A stretch of DNA of 64,000 bases from Sporocytophaga myxococcoides DSM 11118 (GTDB lineage Bacteria; Bacteroidota; Bacteroidia; Cytophagales; Cytophagaceae), in the NCBI RefSeq assembly GCF_000426725.1, contig NZ_AUFX01000009.1, forward strand, positions 186,001 through 250,000, given 5' to 3'. The translations under genes and the position numbers were made by a program. This document shows, piece by piece, positions 17,865 to 27,118 of the stretch (its first letter is position 1; each line of letters starts with the position of its first letter). The notes beneath the pieces are model-generated. The model ran no database searches. It was given only the letters and a program-made list of their open reading frames with translations, and was not told the origin of the DNA.

Positions 17865-17943
17865 ATTTCATACAAACTATAAATCAACAATTTACCTCAA
17901 TTCAAAAAACACAAAAACTATTTAGAAAAATTCTAATTAATTA

Positions 17944-17976
17944 TTTGGAACAAGTCTAATTAAATAAGTATCTTTG
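17944..17976 (+). promoter_or_regulatory. Bacteroidetal promoter for small unknown gene
   Basis: TTTG (17944-17947), 21 bases, TATCTTTG (17969-17976). The predicted transcript begins close to 17983, only a few bases before the ATG at 17989, which rules out a TTG start at 17974. Confidence 0.7.
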
Positions 17977-17988
17977 TATAGTAATCAA

Positions 17989-18342
17989 ATGGAAGCAACA
18001 CAAACATATTTAAAAGAGATTTTTGCGACAGCACATGGTGCTGTTTATCAATGCGATAAGGAAGGTAATTTTCTTCTTGAATTTGCAGGACAAACCTCTT
18101 CTTTTAAATTTCCATGTTTCTTTTCTCTTCGTAAGCGCATCAACCAGATTGACCTTGCGAAAATGCTTTCAAATCCGGATACTTCATCCGATATTGAAAT
18201 TGTCTGTCCTTGCGGGAGCAATCGCGTATTCATTCTTAGCCCTATGGAAGTCATTCTATTTAAAGAATTACTAAACGGAGCAAAAGTAATGATGGAGTTG
18301 AATAGCATACTATTTGAAAGACTTTATCGCGTAACAGTTTAA
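17989..18342 (+). CDS. Small conserved-looking hypothetical protein
   Basis: I do not recognise the family. The protein has 117 aa from the ATG at 17989, which I chose because the promoter -7 box overlaps the earlier possible start. It has no signal peptide and appears cytosolic. Features: an early Cys (YQCDKEGN), a basic SLRKR segment, and a CPCG motif near residue 74 that could bind metal only with partners, since further Cys residues are sparse. Upstream is a clear housekeeping-type promoter; the next gene is ferritin on the same strand with its own promoter. Confidence 0.7.
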   Translation: MEATQTYLKEIFATAHGAVYQCDKEGNFLLEFAGQTSSFKFPCFFSLRKRINQIDLAKMLSNPDTSSDIEIVCPCGSNRVFILSPMEVILFKELLNGAKVMMELNSILFERLYRVTV

Positions 18343-18464
18343 TTTTTTTATCTCATATTTTGTTTTTTATAAAAGATTAATTTACCTTGACTCCTAGGGT
18401 AAACTATTATCTATTTGCCCCGTTTTGTAAAAATTACAACCTCTGTAAAAGTAAAGTAGAGAAT

Positions 18465-18992
18465 ATGAGAGACATTGTCAGACAAAAAACATCCCTTACT
18501 GAGGAAATTGAAAACATCCTCAACGAGCAAATAAAATTAGAAGCAAAAGCTTCAGCATTATACCTTGCGATGGCTTCCTGGTGCGATCAGCATGGATTTT
18601 TATACAGTTCAGAATTTTTCTACAAGCAATCTGGAGAAGAAAGAGAGCACATGCTTAAGATCTTTAAATATGTGAATGATGTTGGTGGAAAAGCATTCTC
18701 TCCGGAAGTTGCTGGAATACCTCAAGATTTTGAATCATTAAAATCTGTATTTATAGGCGGACTAGAGCAGGAAATTGCAAATACCCAGGCATTAAACAGG
18801 GTAGTTGATGTTTGTTACAAAGTAAAAGATTATACCACAGCCAATTTCATGCAATGGTTCCTGAAAGAACAAATAGAAGAAGAGTTCATTTTCAGAAGAG
18901 CTCTTGAACTATTTGAGGTGATAGGAGAAGAAGGCGTTGGAACCTATATGATCGATAAAAAGATCCCGGACATTAAATATACTCATGACTAA
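18465..18992 (+). CDS. Ferritin
   Basis: Non-haem ferritin (iron storage) of 175 aa from the ATG at 18465. The four-helix ferroxidase ligands are recognisable: Glu in NEQIKLEAKAS, the Tyr in SALYLAM, ExxH in GEEREHMLKIF, and Glu in LEQEIANTQ and EQIEEEF. The frame extends upstream to an ATP-independent TTG/ATG-like start at 18387, but those 26 residues are unlike ferritin and overlap a plausible promoter (TTGA at 18387-18390 and TCTATTTG at 18410-18417). It converges on a [2Fe-2S] ferredoxin gene, a possible iron-handling pair, and shares a bidirectional terminator with it. Confidence 0.95.
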   Translation: MRDIVRQKTSLTEEIENILNEQIKLEAKASALYLAMASWCDQHGFLYSSEFFYKQSGEEREHMLKIFKYVNDVGGKAFSPEVAGIPQDFESLKSVFIGGLEQEIANTQALNRVVDVCYKVKDYTTANFMQWFLKEQIEEEFIFRRALELFEVIGEEGVGTYMIDKKIPDIKYTHD

Positions 18993-19006
18993 TTCACGTC
19001 GTCAGT

Positions 19007-19048
19007 AAAAAAATAAGGAGTAGCTTTTGAACTACTCCTTATTTTTTT
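19007..19048. terminator. Bidirectional terminator overlapping ferredoxin stop
   Basis: A perfect 17-bp stem, 19007-19023 with 19032-19048, loop of eight bases, with seven A at the start and seven T at the end, works for both the ferritin (+) and ferredoxin (-) genes. The right arm encodes the last codons and stop of the ferredoxin. Confidence 0.9.
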
Positions 19049-19313
19049 CTTCTTCAGGAATCTCTTCTAACAGTCCGGCGGCTTTTTGCACATCCATAAA
19101 AAAGTGCCAGGAATTTTCCGGTTGCACACAAACCACAGGCCCTAATTTACATCTATCAGTACAGCCAGTCTTTATCACGGCTAAACCTCTTAATTTATTT
19201 TCTTTTATTAATCCTTTAAGACTTTTCTGGATCAGCTTCCCCCCTCTTTTTTTGCACTTACTGCCAGTACATACATAAAATATTTTTTCCGGTTTCTTGG
19301 GCTCTTTACTCAT
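19032..19313 (-). CDS. Thioredoxin-like [2Fe-2S] ferredoxin
   Basis: The 93-aa protein matches the thioredoxin-fold (2Fe-2S) ferredoxin domain: cluster ligands in CTGSKC (Cys14-19 region), CTDRC and the following GPVVCV. It resembles the NuoE-like/Aquifex Fd4 type, used for electron transfer or regulation. A minus-strand promoter TTG-N20-TAAATTTA (19345-19347 and 19317-19324) lies just before the start. Its final acidic codons (EEKNKE) are part of the terminator stem shared with ferritin. Confidence 0.88.
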   Translation of the reverse strand: MSKEPKKPEKIFYVCTGSKCKKRGGKLIQKSLKGLIKENKLRGLAVIKTGCTDRCKLGPVVCVQPENSWHFFMDVQKAAGLLEEIPEEEKNKE

Positions 19314-19468
19314 ACCTAAATTTACTGCGTTACGCTTTATGTATCAACAATAAATAAAGAATAAAGATTTTAAAACCTAATCTTATTTCGTTCTTACCCA
19401 AAGTATATTAACAATTCTATTCCATCCTAAACTACATCCAGGTTTTATTATTTTCATTAACTTTCAGA

Positions 19469-19951
19469 ATGATTTATATAATAATGGGTGTTTCAGGATG
19501 TGGAAAAACAACTATTGGAAAGTTGCTTTCATCACATTTGAACCTACCTTTTTTTGATGGCGATGATTTCCATTCGGAGAGCAACATAAAAAAAATGTCA
19601 AACGGAACATCTCTTACAGATGAGGACCGTCTGCCATGGCTGACAACTCTTTCAGAAAACCTTGTAAAATGGGAATTGGCCGGTGGAGCTGTATTAGCCT
19701 GTTCCGCATTAAAAGAAGAATACCGAAAAATATTATTATCAACCCAAACACTGGTTACATGGATATTTCTTGACGGTAATATGAACATTATTAAGCAAAG
19801 ATTAGATTGCAGAGAAGGACACTATATGCCATCCACATTATTGAACTCTCAATTCAGTTTATTAGAAAGACCTCAATACGGCATGCATATAGATGTTTCA
19901 TCCACCCCCGATTTGATCGTTCAGGAAATTTTAAAGAAATTGAAGGTATGA
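19469..19951 (+). CDS. gntK: Gluconokinase
   Basis: Phosphorylates gluconate to 6-phosphogluconate. At 160 aa it is a typical GntK/IdnK: P-loop GVSGCGKT (residues 7-14), FFDGDDFH, LTDEDRLPWL, ACSALKEEYR. Its stop overlaps the gnd start by four bases (ATGA), so translation of the two is coupled and gluconate feeds straight into the oxidative pentose phosphate step. Confidence 0.95.
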   Translation: MIYIIMGVSGCGKTTIGKLLSSHLNLPFFDGDDFHSESNIKKMSNGTSLTDEDRLPWLTTLSENLVKWELAGGAVLACSALKEEYRKILLSTQTLVTWIFLDGNMNIIKQRLDCREGHYMPSTLLNSQFSLLERPQYGMHIDVSSTPDLIVQEILKKLKV

Positions 19952-21366
19952 ATTCATTAGCACAATTTGGAGTTGTTGGACTCGGAGTAATGGGCAAAAG
20001 CCTTGCTTTAAATCTGGCAGAAAAAGGAATTAACGTTTCAGTATATAATAGACACATAACCGGTTCTGAAGAAAATATCGCTGTTGATTTCGTGAAGGAA
20101 CAAAGCGCTAAAACCGTTATGAGTGGTTTTGATGATCTTAGGGCTTTTGTTATATCTCTTGAAAAACCAAGAAAAATCTTATTGATGATACAAGCAGGTT
20201 CTGCAGTTGATCAGCAATTAGATCAACTATTACCTGTGCTTGACAGAGGCGATATCCTCATTGACGGCGGCAATTCATTTTATAAAGACACCAACAAAAG
20301 AACCAAACAGCTTAATGAGCTGGGTATCCATTTCATCGGAGCTGGTATTTCCGGAGGAGAAGAAGGTGCCCGTAAAGGACCGTCAATAATGCCTGGAGGA
20401 GATAAGGATGCATATAATAAAATCAGCAGTTATCTTGAACTCATCGCCGCCAAAGACAAACAGGGAAAACCTTGCATAACATATATCGGAGAAGAAGGCG
20501 CAGGACATTTTGTCAAGATGGTTCATAATGGTATTGAATATGCTGAAATGCAGATTCTGACAGAGGTCTATTTTCTTCTTCGCTACTACTCACTTTATCC
20601 TGCTGAAAAAATTGCTGATTTATTCACACAATGGCAGCATGATGGCTTGGATGGTTATCTTCTCGAAATCACGATTGATATATTGAGAAAAAAAGAAGAC
20701 GGGGTTTTACTTTTAGATAAAATACTGGATAAAGCCGCCCAGAAAGGAACCGGGGGCTGGTCAACCACAGCCGCCATGGATCTAGGCGTTCCATTTTCAA
20801 CTGTATCAGAAGCTGTAATGGCCAGAGCCCTTTCTTCTTTTAAGTCATACAGACAACAAATAAGCTCAACTTACAGTAGCCCTCTTGCTATAACTGATAA
20901 CTTGAAAGACTCTCTTTCAGATAAAATAAAAAATGCATACAAAGCTGCAAGAATAATAAATCATGAAACTGGATTTCATTTATTAAAAGAAGCATCTGTT
21001 CAATACAGATGGAATCTAAACCTCTCTGAAATCGCGCGTATCTGGACCAATGGATGTATTATCCGGTCTGAATTAATGGAACAAATTGCGACCACTTTTC
21101 TTAATGAAGAGTCCATTGTTCTAGCTCCTTCTTTTAAGAAGGAATTAATTGATGCACAAAGAGATTTTACTCAGGTAATAACAACAGGACTATCAAACGA
21201 TATTGCTTTACCTGTGTTATCTTCGGCTCTCAATTATTACTTAGGTCTGAAGACCTTGAATTCAGGAGCGAACCTTATCCAGGCACAGAGAGATTATTTT
21301 GGTGCACACACGTATCAAAGAATTGATACACCTGATAAATATTTCCATACACACTGGAAAAACTAG
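19948..21366 (+). CDS. gnd: 6-phosphogluconate dehydrogenase (decarboxylating)
   Basis: Oxidises 6-phosphogluconate to ribulose 5-phosphate, CO2 and NADPH. From the ATG at 19948 it has 472 aa, the normal length for the long form. Motifs: GLGVMG cofactor binding near residue 11, DGGNSFYKDT, GISGGEEGARKGPSIMPGG, the catalytic Lys/His region HFVKMVHNGIEYAEMQ, GTGGWS, and the C-terminal AQRDYFGAHTYQR. The open frame continues upstream inside gntK, but the ATGA overlap gives the natural start, preceded by a purine-rich GAAGG. Confidence 0.97.
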   Translation: MNSLAQFGVVGLGVMGKSLALNLAEKGINVSVYNRHITGSEENIAVDFVKEQSAKTVMSGFDDLRAFVISLEKPRKILLMIQAGSAVDQQLDQLLPVLDRGDILIDGGNSFYKDTNKRTKQLNELGIHFIGAGISGGEEGARKGPSIMPGGDKDAYNKISSYLELIAAKDKQGKPCITYIGEEGAGHFVKMVHNGIEYAEMQILTEVYFLLRYYSLYPAEKIADLFTQWQHDGLDGYLLEITIDILRKKEDGVLLLDKILDKAAQKGTGGWSTTAAMDLGVPFSTVSEAVMARALSSFKSYRQQISSTYSSPLAITDNLKDSLSDKIKNAYKAARIINHETGFHLLKEASVQYRWNLNLSEIARIWTNGCIIRSELMEQIATTFLNEESIVLAPSFKKELIDAQRDFTQVITTGLSNDIALPVLSSALNYYLGLKTLNSGANLIQAQRDYFGAHTYQRIDTPDKYFHTHWKN

Positions 21367-21460
21367 TAGTTCTTGTTAAATCATTGGAGGTTGCTATTCT
21401 AGATATTAAACGTCCCTACATACATATTAACCAAATATTAATAATAGCATATTGACAAAG

Positions 21461-21492
21461 AAAGGCAATCGATATCGGGTCGCCTTTTTTTA
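21461..21492 (+). terminator. Terminator after gnd
   Basis: Short stem AAAGGC (21461-21466) with GCCTTT (21482-21487), followed by a T run. The loop contains the palindrome CGATATCG and the octamer TCGGGTCG. Confidence 0.6.
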
Positions 21493-21509
21493 TTTCATAC
21501 TTTAAGCTT

Positions 21510-21968
21510 TTAGCTTTTAGCTTTCTTAAGCATCAGATATGACCTGTCTGACTTAACAAATCCCAGCTTCTCGTACAGCTTCAGTGCTCTTGCGTTATAA
21601 GGGAGCACCTCTAACTCCATTGCTACAAATTCCAGATCTTTTCTTTCCTTCAGATACCTCACAAAATCAGTTGAAATCCCTTTTCCTCTATACTCAGGAA
21701 TAATATAAAGCTCATCTATATTCAGGATCAATCCGCCATATTCATTACTATAGAAGTTGACTATAATGCAATACCCCACAATTTTGTCACCATCATTAAA
21801 TATAGTTATTAATCCGTAATCCGGATGTTTTTCAAAAGCTTCAAAGGATTTATATATCTGCTCTTCAGTTTTGTTTTTTCCTGACGGGTCATCGTTATAA
21901 AAATCCTGAATCATTGACACAACGTGAGCTCTGTCTGCTGCTTCAAATTTCCTGTAACTAATATTCAT
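21510..21968 (-). CDS. GNAT family N-acetyltransferase
   Basis: Acetyl-CoA-dependent transferase of 152 aa; the acetyl-CoA loop is YRGKGISTDF (motif A, Q/RxxGxG/A) after IDELYIIPE, and motif B is ALKLYEKLGFV. The acceptor substrate is unknown. It is monocistronic, converging on gnd; its last codons lie inside a short AGCTTTTAGCTTTTAG repeat. Confidence 0.9.
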   Translation of the reverse strand: MNISYRKFEAADRAHVVSMIQDFYNDDPSGKNKTEEQIYKSFEAFEKHPDYGLITIFNDGDKIVGYCIIVNFYSNEYGGLILNIDELYIIPEYRGKGISTDFVRYLKERKDLEFVAMELEVLPYNARALKLYEKLGFVKSDRSYLMLKKAKS

Positions 21969-22151
21969 AAAACTTTATTTTAAATCCCTACTTGATTTAC
22001 CTTAACCAAAGGCGGAATTTAATATTTTTTTAAATCCATTTCCTACAAACCCCTCATAAGAAAATGCTATACACTTTGAGAATCAAAAAGTAACGAAAAA
22101 ATAAATTATTTTTTACAGTTTCTTTATTTTAAATTAGAGTGCTCTATATGT

Positions 22152-23690
22152 ATGAATCGGTCTAAAATTATATCTGCAATGACTGTCATAAGATACATTT
22201 CCCTCCTTCTACTTTTCATTTCTCCGATGATAATGAAAGGTCAGACATTTACGAATAATACAACTGCTAATATTCCTGCTAATGGTACCACTCCCAGTTT
22301 CCTCTCAAATCCGATAAATGTTACCGGGCTGCCGGATATAGATGGAAATCCTTTTGGTTTGGAGGAGGTTCAGATAACCTTTAATACTCAGCAATTCACC
22401 CGGATGGAACTTTTTCTTGTTTCTCCCAATGGAAGAATCATAGAACTAAGCAATATTCGGAACGGGAATGGGAATGTAGCAGGAACATTTATATTTAACA
22501 TGAATCCTTCCAACACTGAAATCCGATTTTGGAATGCCTCCTCCCCGCCTTCTCCAACATCATTTCTACCTATGGCTAGTATAAATTCTGTCAATGACGG
22601 AACCAGTCCTAATGGACAATGGAGGTTATTAGGAAGAATAGCTCAGGTTTTTTCAATTTATACTAATCAGATCACCAGTTGGAGTATTAAATTTGGTAAT
22701 AACTATACAAAACCAGCTGCTTCGAATGATGATTGTTCAGGAGCTATTAATCTTGTGAATTCAGCAATCAATGATGCATATGTTTCAGGAACCAATGTAG
22801 AATACGGAGCAAAACTACCTTCTTATGGAGATATTAATGGAAGCTTCGTGTGCAGTAGCGGATATACCGAAAATTCTGCCTGGTTTACATGGATAGCTTC
22901 TTGTCCAAATGACAGTCTAAATATCCGCAGCTTCACAAGAGTTCAAACCGGAGTGGTAAAAGGCAACTGTGGTGGCCCCTATACAAAAATTGATTGTAAT
23001 GTAATTGATTATCCCAATAATTATACCTATAAATTCGTCAACCTCACCCCAGGCACCAGATACTATCTTATCCTGGATGGTGACAATGCCTATTATGGGC
23101 CTTTTGATATCAGATGGTATCCTGGAAGTTGCACACCATTGCCGGTAACATTGTTAAATTTCATAGCATCTTATGATTCAAAGGCTGACAATATAAATCT
23201 TCGTTGGATAACTGCAACAGAAAAGAACAATAAAGAATTTATTATCAAAGCAAAAAATTATAATACAACTTCTGATTTCATTGAAATAGCGAAAGTAAAA
23301 TCTTACTTACAAAATACAGGTTCTAGTTATGATATATACTGGATACCTGAACAAGACGGATTTTATGAGTTTCAGCTATTGCAGACAGATGTTGATGGAA
23401 CAACTACTTATCTAGCACATTCATTTGCTCACGTTGATTACCCGAATGAGAGTTTTACCAATATTTTATATTCTGAATCAGGACCGCAGCTTAACATAGA
23501 ATTGAATACATCAGACTTATTAAACTTGTCGATAATTGATCTGAGTGGGAAAATTATCTGGACTAAAACCAAACAGGTTGATGCAGGTAATAGCCACCTA
23601 CCACTTCCTTCAAACATTGCCCAAGCCCTTTACATTTTGGAAGTAAGAACATCTGACAAAATTGAGTGTAGAAAATTATTATATAAATAA
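22152..23690 (+). CDS. Secreted P-domain protein with T9SS-type C-terminal domain
   Basis: The 512-aa protein has an N-terminal signal peptide (about residues 1-30, ending near KGQ), a proprotein-convertase P-domain-like beta jelly roll (about 31-180, with IDGNPFGLEEV and SPNGQWRL), a middle domain (185-325) with paired Cys, and a C-terminal region with the Bacteroidota linker PLPVTLLNF followed by a beta-rich sorting domain ending KIECRKLLYK. It is predicted to be exported through Sec and then T9SS to the surface. P-domains in this phylum often occur in adhesins and secreted hydrolases; there is no catalytic domain here, so it is probably structural or adhesive. Confidence 0.85.
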   Translation: MNRSKIISAMTVIRYISLLLLFISPMIMKGQTFTNNTTANIPANGTTPSFLSNPINVTGLPDIDGNPFGLEEVQITFNTQQFTRMELFLVSPNGRIIELSNIRNGNGNVAGTFIFNMNPSNTEIRFWNASSPPSPTSFLPMASINSVNDGTSPNGQWRLLGRIAQVFSIYTNQITSWSIKFGNNYTKPAASNDDCSGAINLVNSAINDAYVSGTNVEYGAKLPSYGDINGSFVCSSGYTENSAWFTWIASCPNDSLNIRSFTRVQTGVVKGNCGGPYTKIDCNVIDYPNNYTYKFVNLTPGTRYYLILDGDNAYYGPFDIRWYPGSCTPLPVTLLNFIASYDSKADNINLRWITATEKNNKEFIIKAKNYNTTSDFIEIAKVKSYLQNTGSSYDIYWIPEQDGFYEFQLLQTDVDGTTTYLAHSFAHVDYPNESFTNILYSESGPQLNIELNTSDLLNLSIIDLSGKIIWTKTKQVDAGNSHLPLPSNIAQALYILEVRTSDKIECRKLLYK

Positions 23691-23718
23691 TTCCCAGCAA
23701 TTTCAGGAAACATTAAAA

Positions 23719-25386
23719 TTAATCAATCTTTAAAACCTTTTTTATCAAAATATTCTTATCGGTTTGTACCTTAACCCAGTATTCTCCTATAGGTAAAACC
23801 TTGAGATCTAAAGTCACTTCATCTGAATAAATAACCTCTCGTTTTATTTCTTTACCAGAATTATCATACACAGAAATATTACCTGTAGCAGATGATAATT
23901 CAACCTCTAACTTGTCCCTAAAAGGGTTGGGATAGGTAAGTAACTCCTGCTGTTCTCCTTTAACGGATATAACATTACTATATGAAACACTTCCATCATT
24001 ATCAATTAACTTCAATCTAAAGTATGCTGATTCATAATTAAAAACTGGCACTTCTAACCGGTATGTATTTGTTGCTCCGCCTTTCGCCGCTAACTGTCCG
24101 GCATATTTATCAAAATTTATCTCGTCATAACTTTGTTCCACTTCAAATCTTGAAAAATCAATTTCATTAACAGTATACCATTGAAGCAATACCTTCCCTT
24201 CTCTTATATTACTTATTGCTGAAAAGTTTAACAGATTTACAGGCAATGGTGTAGATGGTTTAAAAATCAATACCCGATTATTTGAAAAATCAGAGACGAA
24301 TAACAAATCATTCTCAACTGATACAAATATTGGTGATACTTTATCCTGGGCTGTGGCAGTATTGCTGTTAGCAAAATCAATCTGCCCGATTACATGATCT
24401 GCCAAGGCACCATTAGCTGCTAGCGAAGTACTATTGAATATCAATACTCTGTCATTTCCATTATCTGCGATATAAAGACGCCCGCCTTCATCCATGTATA
24501 CACCCCATGGACTGCTAAGAGCTGATTGAGACAAACCAGCTGTTGAAGTAAAAAAATCAGATTGTCCAATAACCAGATCTGCATCAGCGCTGCTTGACAA
24601 TGCATTGGCATTACTAAACCTTAACACTCTGTTATTATTTACATCTGCAACCCACAAATTTCCATTTACATCAATAGATATCTGTCCAGGACCATTTAAA
24701 GTATTGTCTGAAAGGCCAGGACTCCCTGTACCTAAATATAAACTTGCAGGAGCACCGTTGGATAAAAAAGAAGGATTGTCAAATTTCAGAATTCTATTAT
24801 TACCGAAGTCAGACACCCATAAAGCATTATTTCTATAAGTAAGAGCCCACGGAGAGGAAAACTCTGCAAGCCCCGTCCCGCCGTTAGAACCAGAAAATCC
24901 TGACTGGCCTAAAACCAAATCAAAAGCACTTCCTGTTAATGCAGTTACCGCATTACTGACTCTTACTACTCTATTATTCCCTTGGTCTGCAATCCATAAA
25001 TTTCCATTGTCATCCAAAGCTATACCAGAAGGAGTATTTAAGCTCGTCGTTGAAGTTGCAGTGACGAATGCATTTGACAAGTTTGTCTGGCCGAATACAG
25101 CTTCAGCGTTTGCTCCATCAATATATGCAGCTGTGGATGGATATCTAAGAACCCGATGAGAAAAAGCATCTGCAACAAATATTTTCCCTGAGACAGGGTC
25201 TACAACTACTTGATTGGGTCTGTTCAATCCACTCTCAGTGGCAATTGGATTACTGGTAGTGAATGTAGGTTGCCCCAATACATTAGCTGCTGGTTGTCCA
25301 TCTGTCCATTGACCATAACTCCTATTCATTAGAATGCAAAAGAATATCGAGGTCAAAAATGTGAGTACTGATTTGCTAAAAAACAT
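23719..25386 (-). CDS. NHL-repeat beta-propeller protein with T9SS sorting domain
   Basis: From the ATG at 25386 the protein has 555 aa. It starts with a signal peptide (MFFSKSVLTFLTSIFFCILM, cleavage near SYGQ), then about six NHL repeats (residues 30-370) with recurring units such as LWIADQGNNRVVR, LWVSDFGNNRILK and LYIADNGNDRVLI, then the PLPVNLLNF linker, a fibronectin-like segment, and a type A sorting domain with YPNPF...IKKVLKID. A surface-exposed propeller is expected. The longer frame begins with TTG at 25413 and is unlikely. It is convergent with the P-domain gene; the stop codons lie 28 bases apart. Confidence 0.9.
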   Translation of the reverse strand: MFFSKSVLTFLTSIFFCILMNRSYGQWTDGQPAANVLGQPTFTTSNPIATESGLNRPNQVVVDPVSGKIFVADAFSHRVLRYPSTAAYIDGANAEAVFGQTNLSNAFVTATSTTSLNTPSGIALDDNGNLWIADQGNNRVVRVSNAVTALTGSAFDLVLGQSGFSGSNGGTGLAEFSSPWALTYRNNALWVSDFGNNRILKFDNPSFLSNGAPASLYLGTGSPGLSDNTLNGPGQISIDVNGNLWVADVNNNRVLRFSNANALSSSADADLVIGQSDFFTSTAGLSQSALSSPWGVYMDEGGRLYIADNGNDRVLIFNSTSLAANGALADHVIGQIDFANSNTATAQDKVSPIFVSVENDLLFVSDFSNNRVLIFKPSTPLPVNLLNFSAISNIREGKVLLQWYTVNEIDFSRFEVEQSYDEINFDKYAGQLAAKGGATNTYRLEVPVFNYESAYFRLKLIDNDGSVSYSNVISVKGEQQELLTYPNPFRDKLEVELSSATGNISVYDNSGKEIKREVIYSDEVTLDLKVLPIGEYWVKVQTDKNILIKKVLKID

Positions 25387-25475
25387 ATCTTGAGGTATTG
25401 AAAATCGTGACAAAAAAATTCAGATTATTAAAGCTACAAGATAGTTATAATCCTCAATTTAAGCAATCTAAGAAT

Positions 25476-27011
25476 TTAGCTTACCACCTGCTTCACCTTT
25501 CCATCCTCCAATTCAAGGTAGTTTTTTACACAGGAAGGAATGTCCTCTTTGTAGTGAGAAACATAAATAAGAGTTTTATTAAACGTTGTACAAATTTCAT
25601 TTACAACAGAGACAAACTGCTTAATCTGCATTTTATCGAGACCTTGACAAGGTTCATCTAAAATCAGGAGTTGAGGATTCTTCACTAACGCTCTTCCTAA
25701 AAGTACAAGACGTTGAATACCCAATGACAACTGGGACAATCTCATAGTCTTGAATGATGACAATTTTAAAATTTCCATCCATAGATGAACCTGCTTAGTT
25801 TGCCATGATGAAATTTTTCCTGAAGATCCTACCTGATCATTAAAACCTGAGGCAATGGAATCAAAAACCGTAATACCACCAGAAGAAGTTTCAGCTGCGA
25901 GGCTTTGAGCTGCCGAATTGACAAATAAAGCTTCTGTGAAACTTTTATTACGCTGAAAAAATATATGCAGCTCAGGAGAGATATAACCTATTTTTGCTTT
26001 TAACTCCCAAATGCTTTCACCACTCCCCTTCTTCTTATCAAAAAGCCAAATATCATTTCCATAAGCCTGAGGATTATCGCCGTTAATAAGACTAAGCAAA
26101 GTAGATTTTCCGGAACCATTATGACCAATCAAAGCCCAGCATTCACCTTTGCAGATTTTCCAGTTAACTTTATCCAGAATAATCTTATCACCATATTTCA
26201 CTGTAACATCTTTCATTTCTACTGCCACTTTGAACTCCTCCTGCTCATTCCAGTACAACTGATTATACAGTTCCGAATCATGAAGGATAAATGTTTCCGA
26301 GGGTTGTTGTTCTTCACCTTTATACGAATCTTTAAATTCTCTAAGAGAAGCCATATTATCTATCTTTCCACCTGTTAGCTTCAAAACATAATTTATCTGT
26401 TCCGGAATCTCGTCAGGAGTTGTAATCACAACAACAGTACTCCCTAAAGTTATCAGTTCATTAATAATGCTATGCAGTACTTTTCTTGCTTCTGTATCCA
26501 ATCCTATAAAAGGACTGTCAAATATGATCACCTCTGGCTTTTGCAATAAAGCTCTTGCGATTTGTAATCGCTTGCCTTCACCATTTGACAATTCAATCAA
26601 TCTTCTTTTGAGGAGATAATCCATTCGCAACTGCTTTGCGATATTTTCAATTTCTGAGAGAGGAAGTCCGGTGGCGGCTTTTAGCAGTTCTTCTTCAACA
26701 AGAGGAAAATTCTGCCCATAATTGCTATCAAACCTTTGCTGGTAATAGCTTCTCTCTGAAGAATCCCTGAAATCATGCTGCTGGGAGATAAAAACGCTTT
26801 TATAATCTGAAGGAAAAGAAAAATTAATTATACCCGAAGTAGGTGTAATCCTGTTCGCAAGAACCTTTCCCAATATTGTTTTCCCGCTGCCTGAAGGACC
26901 TATGATAGCCAAAGAAGTTCCTTTTTTTAACTTGAACGAAATATCTTTTAGAATGAATCTCCCATTAACTTCAACACAAAGTTGATCTAATTCAAGAAAC
27001 TGTTGAGGCAT
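25476..27011 (-). CDS. Double ABC ATP-binding protein, ModF/PhrA-like
   Basis: The 511-aa protein (ATG at 27011) has two complete ABC ATPase domains. Domain 1: Walker A GPSGSGKT near residue 37 and signature LSNGEGKR. Domain 2: Walker A GHNGSGKS and signature LSLGIQR, Walker B LLILDEPCQG. It has no membrane segments. This layout is that of ModF/PhrA, a molybdenum-linked ATPase of unclear role, and no permease or molybdate gene is adjacent. The frame upstream of the chosen ATG overlaps the preceding terminator hairpin. Confidence 0.88.
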   Translation of the reverse strand: MPQQFLELDQLCVEVNGRFILKDISFKLKKGTSLAIIGPSGSGKTILGKVLANRITPTSGIINFSFPSDYKSVFISQQHDFRDSSERSYYQQRFDSNYGQNFPLVEEELLKAATGLPLSEIENIAKQLRMDYLLKRRLIELSNGEGKRLQIARALLQKPEVIIFDSPFIGLDTEARKVLHSIINELITLGSTVVVITTPDEIPEQINYVLKLTGGKIDNMASLREFKDSYKGEEQQPSETFILHDSELYNQLYWNEQEEFKVAVEMKDVTVKYGDKIILDKVNWKICKGECWALIGHNGSGKSTLLSLINGDNPQAYGNDIWLFDKKKGSGESIWELKAKIGYISPELHIFFQRNKSFTEALFVNSAAQSLAAETSSGGITVFDSIASGFNDQVGSSGKISSWQTKQVHLWMEILKLSSFKTMRLSQLSLGIQRLVLLGRALVKNPQLLILDEPCQGLDKMQIKQFVSVVNEICTTFNKTLIYVSHYKEDIPSCVKNYLELEDGKVKQVVS

Positions 27012-27063
27012 AGTTGTTTTTTTTAAAGGTAGCAAGATTGAATAACTGACAGCAATATAAAAA

Positions 27064-27093
27064 GCAAAAGTCTGCCTCACAGCAGACTTTTGC
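27064..27093 (-). terminator. Terminator after Bax inhibitor-1 gene
   Basis: Perfect 12-bp stem GCAAAAGTCTGC (27064-27075) with 27082-27093, loop of six bases; on the minus strand followed by CTTTTTAT. Confidence 0.8.
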
Positions 27094-27118
27094 ATCCTAT
27101 TTAGGTAGATTTTTAAGA

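Noticed and set aside
17974-17988. Upstream TTG start for the small unknown gene
   Set aside because: It overlaps the promoter -7 box, so it cannot be in the mRNA.
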